From Bromus sterilis (lineage: Eukaryota > Streptophyta > Magnoliopsida > Poales > Poaceae): a stretch of DNA of 64,000 bases. A program made the position numbers and the translations under genes. The notes beneath the pieces were generated by a model. The model was not told the origin of the DNA, did not search any database, and worked only from the letters and a program-made list of their open reading frames with translations. The stretch lies in contig OX465597.1 in NCBI GenBank assembly GCA_950022295.1, positions 58,825,016-58,889,015 on the forward strand, written 5' to 3'. This document shows positions 10,494-20,702 of the stretch, in pieces; positions within the stretch are counted from its first letter, which is position 1; the number at the start of each line of letters is the position of its first letter.

Positions 10494-11447
10494 TAGCTAT
10501 GCGTAGATGTATTGTATGGGTAGAACACATCTAGGATGTGGGCATCGAATCTTCATTCGTTACCCTCCCACGTGTACTCATTTAGCGTTGTGGCAATGTT
10601 TGATGAAGCGGCCCCCGACCGACCTTACGCGTTTACGCGAGACTGGTTCCACGCTTGACATATGGCTTGTACCATATAAAGTGGCTGGGGGGGTGTCTGT
10701 CTCTCTGCATTAGCGATGCGAAGATGTTTGCAACGGAGGGCCCCGACAGGGGTGTAATAGAGACGGATGGGAGACGGTGTTGTGGCTTGTTTTTCGCAGG
10801 ATAGAAACGGTTCTCTCTCTCGAAACCCCTAGCAGCCACGTAAAACTTGCACAAGCTAAAGTAGAAAGGCGTTTAACTTTGCTTTGCATGAAGGGGGATC
10901 ATAGGTTGTATGATTTACAGTTTTACTTCCTGTTTTATGCTAGTATGCTAGATATATCGACGGTAGCACGAAACAGGACCATCTCTCACAATACCAACAT
11001 TGTGTTCTCCCTTGGTGGGCACCGCCTGGAAGGTTCTCCCATATGGCTTGATTCTCCATACATACCGGAGTTGTCCTACATATTAAACGGAGTTCGCATG
11101 AGGTTGGGTTCGGCAAGCCTGGCATATGCAGATATGGCCTTGCTGAATAGCTAACATCAAGGTTCGATTGGCAGGCTTGACGTATGTAGATGCGGGCCTG
11201 GAACACAGAAGACCGAAAGGTCGAGCACGAGTCACATGCCTGATGTGATTGGCTTAGAGGCCTACCTGGTTCGCATACTGAAAGCCGTAACTATCGGGGG
11301 AGGTATGGGGGTTGGGATTGTGTAATCACTTAGTTAAATTGAGAGGTGTTTATCTAAGTGGGAGCTTTCTAGAATTTTGAGATTAAATTGAAACTCCACA
11401 TTATGAACAAAAGTCTAAGTATGTATCCTTGTGAATCAACCTTGTAG
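10494..11447 (+). other. C1 leader (5' UTR) with candidate RNA stem-loops
   Basis: Noncoding. At 11121-11139 GGCATATGCAGATATGGCC can fold as CATAT-loop-ATATG. A related copy lies at about 11170-11199. The leader of C2 contains the identical 19-mer in inverse orientation at 24766-24784 and a near copy at 24705-24722. A block near 10610-10670 (ACGCGTTTACGCGAGACTGG) is also shared with C2 near 25345. These are candidates for packaging or dimerisation signals (inference). Confidence 0.6.
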
Positions 11448-14400
11448 ATGGCAGCACCTCGCCCCTCGTTCAACTTAGGATCATTCCTAGAGAAAGATAA
11501 GCTAAAAACAGATGGGACAAACTTCACCAACTGGTTCCGCACCCTAAGGATTCTCCTCGTTCCCCTCAAAATGGCATACGTACTAGAGGACGCGTTAGGT
11601 GACGCACCAGCAGATGATGCCATTCAAGACGAGAAGAATGTCTATCTCTCCAGGACTGATGATTACAACCTTATCCAGAGTGGCATGCTTTACTCCATGG
11701 AGGCTGAGCTGCAGAAACGCTTTGAGAGGATGGGTGCATATGAGATTATCACCGACCTCAAGGCGGTCTTCGCACCTCAAGCCAGGGCTGAACAGTACGA
11801 GGCTTCTGAAGCCTTCTTCTCAGCAAAGATGGACGAGCACGGCAGCGTGAGTGAGCATGTAGTCAAAATGTCTGGCTACGTTCAGCGCTTGAATGCTCTG
11901 GAATGCCAGATTCCAGATGAACTTGCTATTGATAGGGTGTTGCAGTCGCTTCCCCCTAGCTACAAAGGCTTTGTGCTGAACTACAACATGCAGGGGATGA
12001 CCAAAACCCCTTCTGAGTTGTTCGCCATGCTGAAGAGCGCCGAGGTTGAGATCAAGAAGGAGCACGCCGTCTTCATGGTCAACAAGACCATTGACTTCAA
12101 GAAGACAAGTAGGCGGGAGAAGGCCAAGAGAGGTGGCCCCAAGAGGGATGGCAAGTCAGTTGCTGCTCCTCCCAAGGCACCCAAGCCTAAACTCGGAGTG
12201 GAGTGCTTCTACTGCAAGGGTGAAGGTCACCGGAAATGCAACTGTCCCAAGTACCTAAAGGACAAGAAGGCTGGCAAGGTCGCCAAGAGAGACGAAGGTA
12301 TATTTGATATACATATTGTTGATCTTCTCTTGACAAGCGCCGGGAACACATACTGGATATTTGATACAGGATCTGTCGCTCATATTTCTAATTCCATTCA
12401 GGGACTAAGGAATAGGAGACGCTTGCTCAAAGATGAAGTGACGATGCGCGTGGGGAATGGCTGCCGGATTGAACTCTTGGCGGTCGGCACGAAGCATCTT
12501 AGTCTCCCTTCGGGATTGGTTTTAGTTCTGAATAATTGCTACTATGTACCCGTGTTGAGTGTGAACATCGTTAGTGGCTCTTGCTTGAAGCGAGACCACT
12601 ATTCTTTTAAGTCTGATACAATTGGTTGTTCGACTTATAAGGATGAAATGTTTTATGTTCACGCACCGGAGTTGCATGGTTTATTCGTACTTGATCTCGA
12701 TGGTGACGTATGTCACGTTAACAATATTGAGGCCAAAAGATTGAAGAATGATGAAGATCACATGATGATGTGGCATTGCCGACTTGGTCATATTGGTATA
12801 AAACGCATGGAGAAGCTCCATAAGGATGGACTTCTTGAGTCATTGGATTTTGGATCCCTTGATACATGTGAACAATGCCTCATGGGCAAAATGACAAGGA
12901 CTCCATTCAATGGCATAATGGAGCGTGCGGATGTCTTATTGGGGATCATACACTCGGATGTATGTGGACCCATGAACGTCCCCACTCGCAATGGTCTTCG
13001 TTACTTCGTGACCTTTACTGATGACTTGAGTAGATATGGATATATTTACTTGATGAAGCACAAGTCTGAAACCTTTGAAAAGTTCAAGGAATTTCAGAAT
13101 GAGGTTGAAAATCAACTCGGAAGAAAAATCAAGCACCTTCGATCGGATCGAGGTGGCGAGTATTTGAGTCACGAGTTTGGCAATCATCTGAAGTCTTGTG
13201 GCATAGTACCACAACTTACGCCGGTAGGCACACCTCAGAGAAACGGTGTGGCTGAGAGACGTAATCGAACCCTATTGGATAGTGTACGATCGATGATGTC
13301 TCATACTGATTTGCCTGTGTCATTCTGGGGGTATGCATTAGAAACTGCCGTTCATATTCTTAATAGGGCACCATCCAAATCCGTAAAGACAACACCATTT
13401 GAAGAATGGCATGGCACAAAACCTGAGTTGTCTCACCTGAAGATTTGGGGTTGTGAGGCTTATGTTAGGAAACTACAGCCTGACAAACTTGAATCCAAGG
13501 CGGATAAGTGCATCTTTGTGGGCTATCCCAAGGAAACTTGTGGATACACCTTCTACAACAAGTCTGACAGCAAAACGTTTGTTGCCAAGACGGGACACTT
13601 TCTTGCGAAGGAGTTTCTCGCGAAAGAGTTGAGTGGGAGGAAAATAGACCTCGATGAAGTGACTGACCAATCACTCCAATTGGAAGAAACGGCTACGGAA
13701 TTTGTTCTGGAACCATCTTCCACAGTGGGAGCTGAAGAGAATGGCCAGAACGACATTCATAACAATCATGACATCAATGATGATCATGATGAGAATGAAG
13801 AGGAACCTTTTATGCCCCGTAGGTCATCAAGAGTCCGTCAACCTACTGAGTTCTACGGACAGCTTGCGAATGCAATCTCGGCTGATGAGTCGGATGAACC
13901 TACAAGTTACAAAGAAGCAATGGAGGGACCCGAGTCCGAGAAATGGCTCGAAGCCATGAAATCCGAAATAGACTCCATGTACACCAACAAAGTATGGACT
14001 TTGGTGGATATTCCCGAGGACCGCAAGGCCGTCGAGAATAAATGGATTTTCAAGAAAAAGACTGACGCAGACGGAAACGTATCTGTCTACAAAGCTCGAC
14101 TTGTCGCGAAGGGTTTCCGACAAATTCAAGGAGTTGACTACGAGGAGACATTCTCTCCTGTAGCGATGATAAAGTCTATTCGGATCCTACTAGCAATAGC
14201 TGCATATCATGATTACGAGATATGGCAGATGGATGTGAAAACTGCATTCCTAAATGGCAACATTGAGGAAGAGTTGTATATGATGCAACCAGAGGGGTTT
14301 GTCGATCCAAGGAACGCTGGTAAGGTTTGCAAGCTTCAACGGTCCATCTATGGGTTGAAGCAAGCATCTCGGAGCTGGAATCTTCGATTTGATGAGGTCA

Positions 14401-15575
14401 TTAAAGCTTTTGGATTTGTCCAAAACGTCGAAGAGTTCTGCGTCTATAAGAAACTGAGTGGGAGCTCTGTAGCATTCCTTGTGTTATATGTAGATGACAT
14501 ATTACTAATAGGGAACGATAAGAAATTCTTAGAGGAAGTGAAGGAATATCTGAATGGACAATTTTCCATGAAGGACCTAGGTGAAGCTGCGTACATATTG
14601 GGGATTAAGATCTATAGAGATAGACCTAATCGACGGTTGGCCTTGAGTCAGAATACTTATATTGACAAGATTTTGAAGAGGTTCAAAATGGATGACTCCA
14701 AGAGAGGTCTCTTGCCAGTTATAAAAGGTGTCAAATTAAGTGTGACTCAATGCCCAACCACAACAAAAGAGAAAGAGGAGATGTCCTCAAAGCCCTATGC
14801 CTCAGCCATAGGTTCTCTCATGTATGCTATGTTATGTACCAGACTGGATTTAGCGCTGGCCATTAGTATGACTAATCGCTACCAGAGTAACCCGGGAATG
14901 GCTCACTGGACAGCAGTAAAGAACATCCTTAAGTACTTAAGAAGAACCAAGGATCTCTTTCTCGTTTATGGAGGATTTGATGAGGAGCTCACCGTAAAAG
15001 GTTACGTTGACGCAAGCCTCGGCTCAGATCTAGATGACTCGAAATCCCAAACGGGATATGTTTTCATGTTGAACGGTGGCGCAATTAGCTGGAGGAGCGG
15101 CAAACAGTCAGTCGTCGCTCAATCTTCAATGGAGTCGGAGTATATTGCCGCTTGCGAAGCGTCAAACGAGGCGCTGTGGCTGAAGAAGTTCGTGATCGAG
15201 CTTGGCGTCTTTCCCAGTTGCACTGACCCCGTGGGGATCTTCTGCGATAACATGGGTGCCATTGCTAACGCGAAGGAGCCAAGAACTCACTCTACAGCCA
15301 AGCACATCCTCCGAAAGTTCCATGTGACGCGAGACTACGTCAGGGATGGACACACTAGGATTCACAAGATACATACGGATCTAAACGCAGCAGACCCGAT
15401 GACTAAACCTCTTCCACAGGGCAAGTTTGAAGAACACCGAGAGACCATTGGTGTTAGATACATACCTGATGTAAACTACTGTAATTTGTACTCTAGTGCA
15501 AGTGGGAGACTGTTGGATATGTGCCCTAGAGACAAATTAATAAAGACATTTGTCACATATCCGTTTTGTTCATAA
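11448..15575 (+). CDS. gag-pol: C1 Gag-Pol polyprotein, 1375 aa, intact
   Basis: Single ORF from ATG 11448. Gag occupies residues 1 to about 280, with a CCHC knuckle (C253, C256, H261, C266). The protease active site is FDTGS with D306. The GAG-pre-integrase zinc region is about 440-480 (WHCRLGH, CEQCLMGK). Integrase carries D504, D567 and E603 (35 residues between the last two). RT spans about 850-1095, with D929 in QMDVKTAFLNG and Y1014-V-D-D. RNase H carries D1188, E1229/E1231 and D1267. Order and motifs are diagnostic of Copia. All catalytic residues are present, so the copy may be active. The ORF crosses the PPT and ends 65 bp inside the 3' LTR. GAAGGTATAT at 12294-12303, at the gag-PR border, resembles a splice donor. 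Confidence 0.96.
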   Translation: MAAPRPSFNLGSFLEKDKLKTDGTNFTNWFRTLRILLVPLKMAYVLEDALGDAPADDAIQDEKNVYLSRTDDYNLIQSGMLYSMEAELQKRFERMGAYEIITDLKAVFAPQARAEQYEASEAFFSAKMDEHGSVSEHVVKMSGYVQRLNALECQIPDELAIDRVLQSLPPSYKGFVLNYNMQGMTKTPSELFAMLKSAEVEIKKEHAVFMVNKTIDFKKTSRREKAKRGGPKRDGKSVAAPPKAPKPKLGVECFYCKGEGHRKCNCPKYLKDKKAGKVAKRDEGIFDIHIVDLLLTSAGNTYWIFDTGSVAHISNSIQGLRNRRRLLKDEVTMRVGNGCRIELLAVGTKHLSLPSGLVLVLNNCYYVPVLSVNIVSGSCLKRDHYSFKSDTIGCSTYKDEMFYVHAPELHGLFVLDLDGDVCHVNNIEAKRLKNDEDHMMMWHCRLGHIGIKRMEKLHKDGLLESLDFGSLDTCEQCLMGKMTRTPFNGIMERADVLLGIIHSDVCGPMNVPTRNGLRYFVTFTDDLSRYGYIYLMKHKSETFEKFKEFQNEVENQLGRKIKHLRSDRGGEYLSHEFGNHLKSCGIVPQLTPVGTPQRNGVAERRNRTLLDSVRSMMSHTDLPVSFWGYALETAVHILNRAPSKSVKTTPFEEWHGTKPELSHLKIWGCEAYVRKLQPDKLESKADKCIFVGYPKETCGYTFYNKSDSKTFVAKTGHFLAKEFLAKELSGRKIDLDEVTDQSLQLEETATEFVLEPSSTVGAEENGQNDIHNNHDINDDHDENEEEPFMPRRSSRVRQPTEFYGQLANAISADESDEPTSYKEAMEGPESEKWLEAMKSEIDSMYTNKVWTLVDIPEDRKAVENKWIFKKKTDADGNVSVYKARLVAKGFRQIQGVDYEETFSPVAMIKSIRILLAIAAYHDYEIWQMDVKTAFLNGNIEEELYMMQPEGFVDPRNAGKVCKLQRSIYGLKQASRSWNLRFDEVIKAFGFVQNVEEFCVYKKLSGSSVAFLVLYVDDILLIGNDKKFLEEVKEYLNGQFSMKDLGEAAYILGIKIYRDRPNRRLALSQNTYIDKILKRFKMDDSKRGLLPVIKGVKLSVTQCPTTTKEKEEMSSKPYASAIGSLMYAMLCTRLDLALAISMTNRYQSNPGMAHWTAVKNILKYLRRTKDLFLVYGGFDEELTVKGYVDASLGSDLDDSKSQTGYVFMLNGGAISWRSGKQSVVAQSSMESEYIAACEASNEALWLKKFVIELGVFPSCTDPVGIFCDNMGAIANAKEPRTHSTAKHILRKFHVTRDYVRDGHTRIHKIHTDLNAADPMTKPLPQGKFEEHRETIGVRYIPDVNYCNLYSSASGRLLDMCPRDKLIKTFVTYPFCS
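15498..15510 (+). other. Polypurine tract of C1
   Basis: GCAAGTGGGAGAC immediately before the 3' LTR. The same motif in inverse orientation precedes the C2 3' LTR (GTCTCCCACTTGC at 20703). Confidence 0.88.
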
Positions 15576-17223
15576 TACATTTTATACTGTGCTATAACTG
15601 TATTACTTGGAAATACTAATACAGGTGTAGTATAAAACATGGTCCGTAGTTTAACTCGGGTAAACTATCTCATTGGGCAATTGATTGATCAAGCTTTCCT
15701 GATCATGGCGACACTTAAGTCCATTGAAAATGAGGTCATATCATTAAGGAGAATGATGTGATGGACGTACACCCACCTAAAGTATTGCAATGTGATCGAG
15801 TCACATAGTTCAGCGTTGCTATGACTTTGTAACGTATGGCTTAGTCCTTAGACCGTAATGATCATACGTAATCACGATCTATGAGGAGACTTTGATTTGT
15901 ATCCCACCGCCTGACTGAAATATGCTGGCTATAACGGAGCACTTTGGGTATTCCGAAATAGATGGTTGATGAGTATGTTAATAGATCAAAGCGGGATTTG
16001 TCAGTCCTTGTGACAGGACAGGTACTCTGGGCCCACTCGGTGATATTGCATCAACACCTTGCAAGGACGTGACTAGGTCACAAGAGATGCAATGATCATG
16101 GACGAGAGAAGTTGTTTGTTGTGAACGAGATGTGAACACGGCATGTGGGATACCGACGATCAAACCTCGGACAAACAAAGTACCGCAGCACAAAGGGATT
16201 ACGTCGTATCGTTAACGGTTTCCAAAAGCGATCGAAGTTCATTCGATGGAAGCGCAGGGGCTGTCAAGGATTGTAACCAGGTGCAACTGACTAGTCATTG
16301 GTCAATGAGAAGAGTCTCGACCATGTCTGTTGTTTCCCGGACCATTAGGGTGTTACACTTAAGGGCAATCGATGCATAGGACAGTTACGGGATCAATCGG
16401 TGAAATAGGAGAAATCACCGGAATAGTTCCGGAGGAGGACGGAATGGTTTCCGGACATTTTGAATAGTTCAAAATAAAGTTTCATTGTTTTAATAATGCT
16501 TTATTATTTAATTATCTGAATTAAATATTTAAAACATATTAAATAAATTAAAAAATGGGAAAAAGGCTATATGGGCCCATGGGGCCCATTAGGGGAGGAG
16601 GGGGTTTCCCCCCTTGGGCTTGGCGCCAAGGGTGGGGCCCATCCCCCCCTATGGCCGGCGCACGTCCCCCCCCCTTGGGAGTTTAGTCCCACATGGGGGA
16701 GGGGAGGAGGATCACACCCCCCCTTGGCCTATATAAGGAGGGGTAGACCCCCCTTTTTCCAACACACCAATCTCCTTCTTTCTTCCTTCTCCTTTTCCGG
16801 AAGTGGACTCCCCTTGTTTGGAGTCTGCACCAGGATTGGAGTTCTCCACCATAAGGCAGGCTGTCGCTCTGCCGGAGTCGGGATCCGTAGCCGTCTTTCG
16901 TCCGCTGCTCGCCTGGTTCGGAGCCCGGGAGGAACATCGATTGTACCGTACGTGTATAATCTCTTCGAGGCACTACACCTGTGGTGCTACTTCGTCGCTG
17001 GAGGTTTACCGGGAGTCATCCTCGCCGGTGGTGGTCTTCTACACGACAGGGAGGTCGTAGTTCTGAGTCTACGCCAACCACGTTCGTAAGAACGTTTCCC
17101 TCTTTCGGTCTTCAAAGGTATGAACACCGATTCCCTCCGTTACTTTACATCGCCATAGCATAGATCTTGGGTTCGGGTACCGTAGGTGTGAAAATTTTGT
17201 GTTTTCTGCCCCGTATCCCAACA
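15511..17223 (+). repeat. 3' LTR of C1
   Basis: Same length (1713 bp) as the 5' LTR, with matching ends and TATA at 16729-16738. The last 65 bp of the polyprotein ORF overlap its start. Confidence 0.96.
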
Positions 17224-18468
17224 AAAATCAGCGTTCCGGAATCTTCCGCAAGTCCAAAGGGGGGCCACAGGGCAGCCGGCGGGCAGCCAGGAGGGTGCCT
17301 GGCGCGGCCCAGCCCCTGGCCGCGCCACCTTCCCTCCTGGCTGGGTCCCACACCCCCTAGTGACCTATCTTGGCCACTATTTATTCTCCCGACACACAAA
17401 CCCTGAAACAGAAGTCGCTTCTCCAATCTACGTCGCGGAGCCGCCACAACCCTCTGTTCTTCTCTGGGAGAGCTAATCTGGAGGCTGATTTGGCCTCCGA
17501 TGAGGGGAAATCATCGCCATCGTCATCATCATCGCCTCTCCATCACCCCTCCATGACTTCCTCTCTCACGTGTGAGTAATTCCCTGCTGTAGGCAAAGGG
17601 GATGGTAGGGATTGGATGAGTTAGATCATGTAATAGTTCAATCAGATTGTTGGGGGCATGTTTCCTATCATCTACTTGGTGTTTATCATCTCTGTTACAA
17701 CTTGTTGCTCTTAATGCTTGCCACTTTGGGACCGAGTGCCATGATTTCAGATTTGATCACCCTTTTGTTTCTTGAGTTTGTGGTGTTATTGATCCTATCT
17801 ATGAGTTGTATGCACCTATTATAGTCCGGAACCGGCGATCCCAATGGTGACAGATTGGGACACCAAAGGGGATGGACTATAATTTTAGGATTCCGTGTAT
17901 CCATGAAGTGTTAATGCTTTGTTACAGTGCTCTTTGACAAGAGTACCTTAATCTCCCTAAGTTCCTTTTGGCCCCGTTTTTAGCGGGAGGGTAGGACAAA
18001 AGATGTTGTGCAAAGTTCTTATTGCAAGCATGTACAACTACCCTGGGATACATGCCTGATGTTTGATATTTTCCTAGATGATCCTTTCTTTTCTGTGAGC
18101 CTTGCCCGTGTTAGAATCTATTACATGTTCGTTCTCATCCAAGCAGCGCCCAACCATCCATCTCCCTAGCCTACAGTGTTTTCTTTCCTGCTGGTTACTA
18201 GTTGTTTACTTTTGTTGTTTTACTTTTGCTGTTCTACTACCACCATCACCACTATTATCACCACCACTACTACCACCGTATCACAGTTGATACTAATACC
18301 TTTGTGCAAGCAAGTGTTTATTTCAGGTGCGGTTGAATTGACAACTCAATTGTCAAAGCCTGTACGTATTCTTTGTGTCCCCAAGTGTCGAATCAATAAA
18401 TTGGGTTATCTTGCCCGCGAAGACTATCTCAAGCCCCTAGAGTTGAGGGTTATCAAGTATTGTTTTCT

Positions 18469-18485
18469 TGCGCCGTTGCCGGGGA
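18469..18485 (+). other. Primer-binding site of F1
   Basis: TTGCGCCGTTGCCGGGGA-like sequence about 13 nt after the LTR end. It resembles the TGGCGCCGTTGCCGGGG site common in Triticeae Athila-type elements, with one mismatch; the tRNA (perhaps Asp) is inferred. Confidence 0.7.
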
Positions 18486-18542
18486 CCATAGCTTTATTTA
18501 CATGTCTACTTGAAGTATCCGACCTGCTGCACGCTATCCACT

Positions 18543-18953
18543 ATGGGTAAGAAAGGAGACCCCAAGGTTCCGATCTTACCATCCCGTACGAGACGAGGTA
18601 CTACTCTTAGCACTAGTGCTAAACTTGATTCACCTTCAGTTATGAGCCATTTTGATTCACCTCAGTTACATGCTACTTCTGCTGAGTCTGGCAATATGTC
18701 AGATACTTTTGATGATGCTTCTACTATCTTTGAGACTACAGGTTCACTTGGTTCTTTTATTGAAGAACATATTGCTGCTGCTGCCCGATTCTCGGGTGTT
18801 GAAATTCCTGTTATCCAAACACCTATTGGAAAAATTCATAACCTTGCTGGCCTTAAGGAGAAACTCCTTGAGGACGATTATGTTATACTTGATGATGATT
18901 TATGCAGGGAGCTTAATGAATGGGCTGATTCCGACCCTGCTGCTATAAAGAAG
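18543..18953 (+). pseudogene. gag: F1 gag, N-terminal piece
   Basis: ATG 18543 opens a frame (MGKKGDPKVPILPSR) that runs 137 codons, with Ser/Asp-rich and helical segments (LAGLKEKLLEDDYVILDDD). It is cut by C2 at 18953. The reading frame continues at 27268 after the second AGAAG target copy, in the correct phase. Athila-type gag by position and by similarity of its downstream part; no domain is named from this piece alone. Confidence 0.72.
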
Positions 18954-20702
18954 TGTTGGGGTTCGTAGCAGAAAACACAAATTTTTCTAACTAGCGTTCC
19001 CTTAACCCAAGATCTAGCTAGCCGTATTACCGTAACGGACAGTAGTGCGGAAATAACATACCTCGGGGTGTAGTCCGTTGCGCGGGAAACGTTCCCGCAA
19101 ACGTGGTTGATGTAGCCGATCAAGTTTCACAGCCCCCTGGCTGTGTTGAGCACCCGGATGGGTGTAGTGCCACACGTGCATCACCTCGTAGTACTCGCAC
19201 ACGTACGAGACTCGAGGACGACCTCCGTTCTCCGATCCAGCGGAGGTGGCGGAAGCAGACCTCTGGACGGAGCTTCGGCAGCACGACGGCCTCCGAATCT
19301 AGTAGAGAAGCCTCAATTCCACTACAGGCTCACACTAGGGAGCCCACCGTGGAAGAGACAAGAGAGGGGAGAAGACCGGAGAAAACCGATCTCAATTCGG
19401 AGTTATATTTATTTTCTCACGAATTTTTCTCTATTAATTATGTGCACCCTGCCCATCTATATATAGGCTGGGGGGAGGGAGTCAACCCACCTCCCTTAGC
19501 AATGTGGGACTAAAGTCCCCTTGCTAAGGGGTGGCCGGCCAAGGGGGGAGAGGGGGCGCACCCCTCATGGGCCCTAGGGCCCATGGCGCCTCCCCCCCTT
19601 TTTTTTCTTTTCTTTTTCCCTTTAATTCCCTAATGGGCCTTTTTCTCCACTAAGGCCCATAGCACATATTAATTAGAAATAAAATGATTTTAATTATTAA
19701 TTCAATTAATTAATAACTAAAACATATTATTTCATCTCTCGGTGCTCCGGAAACCCTTCCGGCTCACTCCGAACTTGTTTCGGTTCAATACGGTACTCCT
19801 CCGATATTGTCTCCTTTATTCTCTGGTTGCTCCGATGGTTCCGAAAGGTCTCCGATTTCATCGAGCCCTTAAGTGTGTTACCCTACGGTCCGAGAACACT
19901 CCAGTCATGACCGAGCAGAGGCAAGAGTCAATGATCATCAGCGGGACCTGGATGCCCATAATGACCCCTGTGCATTCCGGATATCAACACCGATTGGACC
20001 TTACGTCGTATAGCATTCCCTTTGTCAGCGATACTGGATTGTTTCGAGATTCGATCAATGACATCCTATGTCTGGTTCAACCTCGTTCCGAACTAATCCT
20101 CATTCACTCGTTCCCGTGATATTCATCCCCGTGACCTAGTCACACGCTGCGCAGCTTTATGGATGGAATCTCACCGAGTGGGCCCCGAGTATCTATCCAT
20201 TATATGGATTGACAAATCCCGCTCTTGTAACAATACTCCTCAACATATCTCCACGGAATACCCAAGATACAACCGTTATGACCCGCATATTTCATTCAGG
20301 TGGTGGGATGTAAGTCAAAGCATCCGGGAAGATAGAAATTATGCACGTACTCACGGTCGAAGGAACGGTCTACCACGTTCTGTAATTACAACACTGAACC
20401 TTCATAAGATTTGATCATGTTGCAATGCTTACTTTGGGTAATGTTCATCATGTCACTTAACCCGTGAGGTGACCTCATAGTCAAGAGACTTAATTGTCCA
20501 TGATCGCGAAACCACGATCATCATGTTGACCATGAACTAGTTATCGATGTAGAGGCTAACTAGGAACGCTGGGGGTTTCTATACCACACCTGCATCATTG
20601 TTTCACTGATGCAGTTCTAGCATGGTATGAAACTGGTTATGAACTTTCTTAGATATATTGGAATAATCATATATTATTTGCCTCTAGAGCATATATCCAA
20701 CA
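18954..20702 (-). repeat. 3' LTR of C2
   Basis: Plus-strand ends TGTTGGGGTTCG...ATATCCAACA. A minus-strand TATA lies at 19457-19466 (CTATATATAG). Adjacent to it at 20703 is GTCTCCCACTTGCAC, the inverse of the PPT. Confidence 0.95.

Larger units (their letters stand above)
8767..17223 (+). mobile_element. C1: complete, apparently intact Copia element (Angela/BARE-like)
   Basis: 8457 bp, with two 1713-bp LTRs (8767-10479 and 15511-17223), TG...CA ends and a perfect TSD AAAAT (8762-8766, 17224-17228). It has a PBS, a leader of about 1 kb, one uninterrupted gag-pol ORF and a PPT. By eye the LTRs differ at roughly 25 positions (about 1.5%), including a few 1-bp indels in homopolymers. At the commonly used 1.3e-8 per site per year this is well under 1 Myr. 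It is the only element in the window with full coding capacity. Confidence 0.97.
8577..18455 (+). repeat. 5' LTR of F1, split by C1 (8577-8766 and 17229-18455)
   Basis: Together about 1.42 kb, aligning with the 3' LTR at 33300-34683 with several percent divergence. The first part is the more diverged. The 5' copy carries an extra GC-rich segment near 17275-17330 absent from the 3' copy. A TATA-like CTATTTATTCTC lies near 17378-17389. A splice-donor-like GTGAGT is at 17572-17577 and an acceptor-like TTTCAG at 18321-18326. Confidence 0.9.

Noticed and set aside
16571..17089. 172-codon frame in the C1 3' LTR (and 9950-10345 in the 5' LTR)
   Set aside because: LTR sequence spanning promoter and R region; differs between LTRs by frameshifting homopolymer indels.
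19103..19513. 136-codon frame, repeated at 25664-26074
   Set aside because: Both copies are the same stretch of the C2 LTRs, on the strand opposite to the element; no domain.
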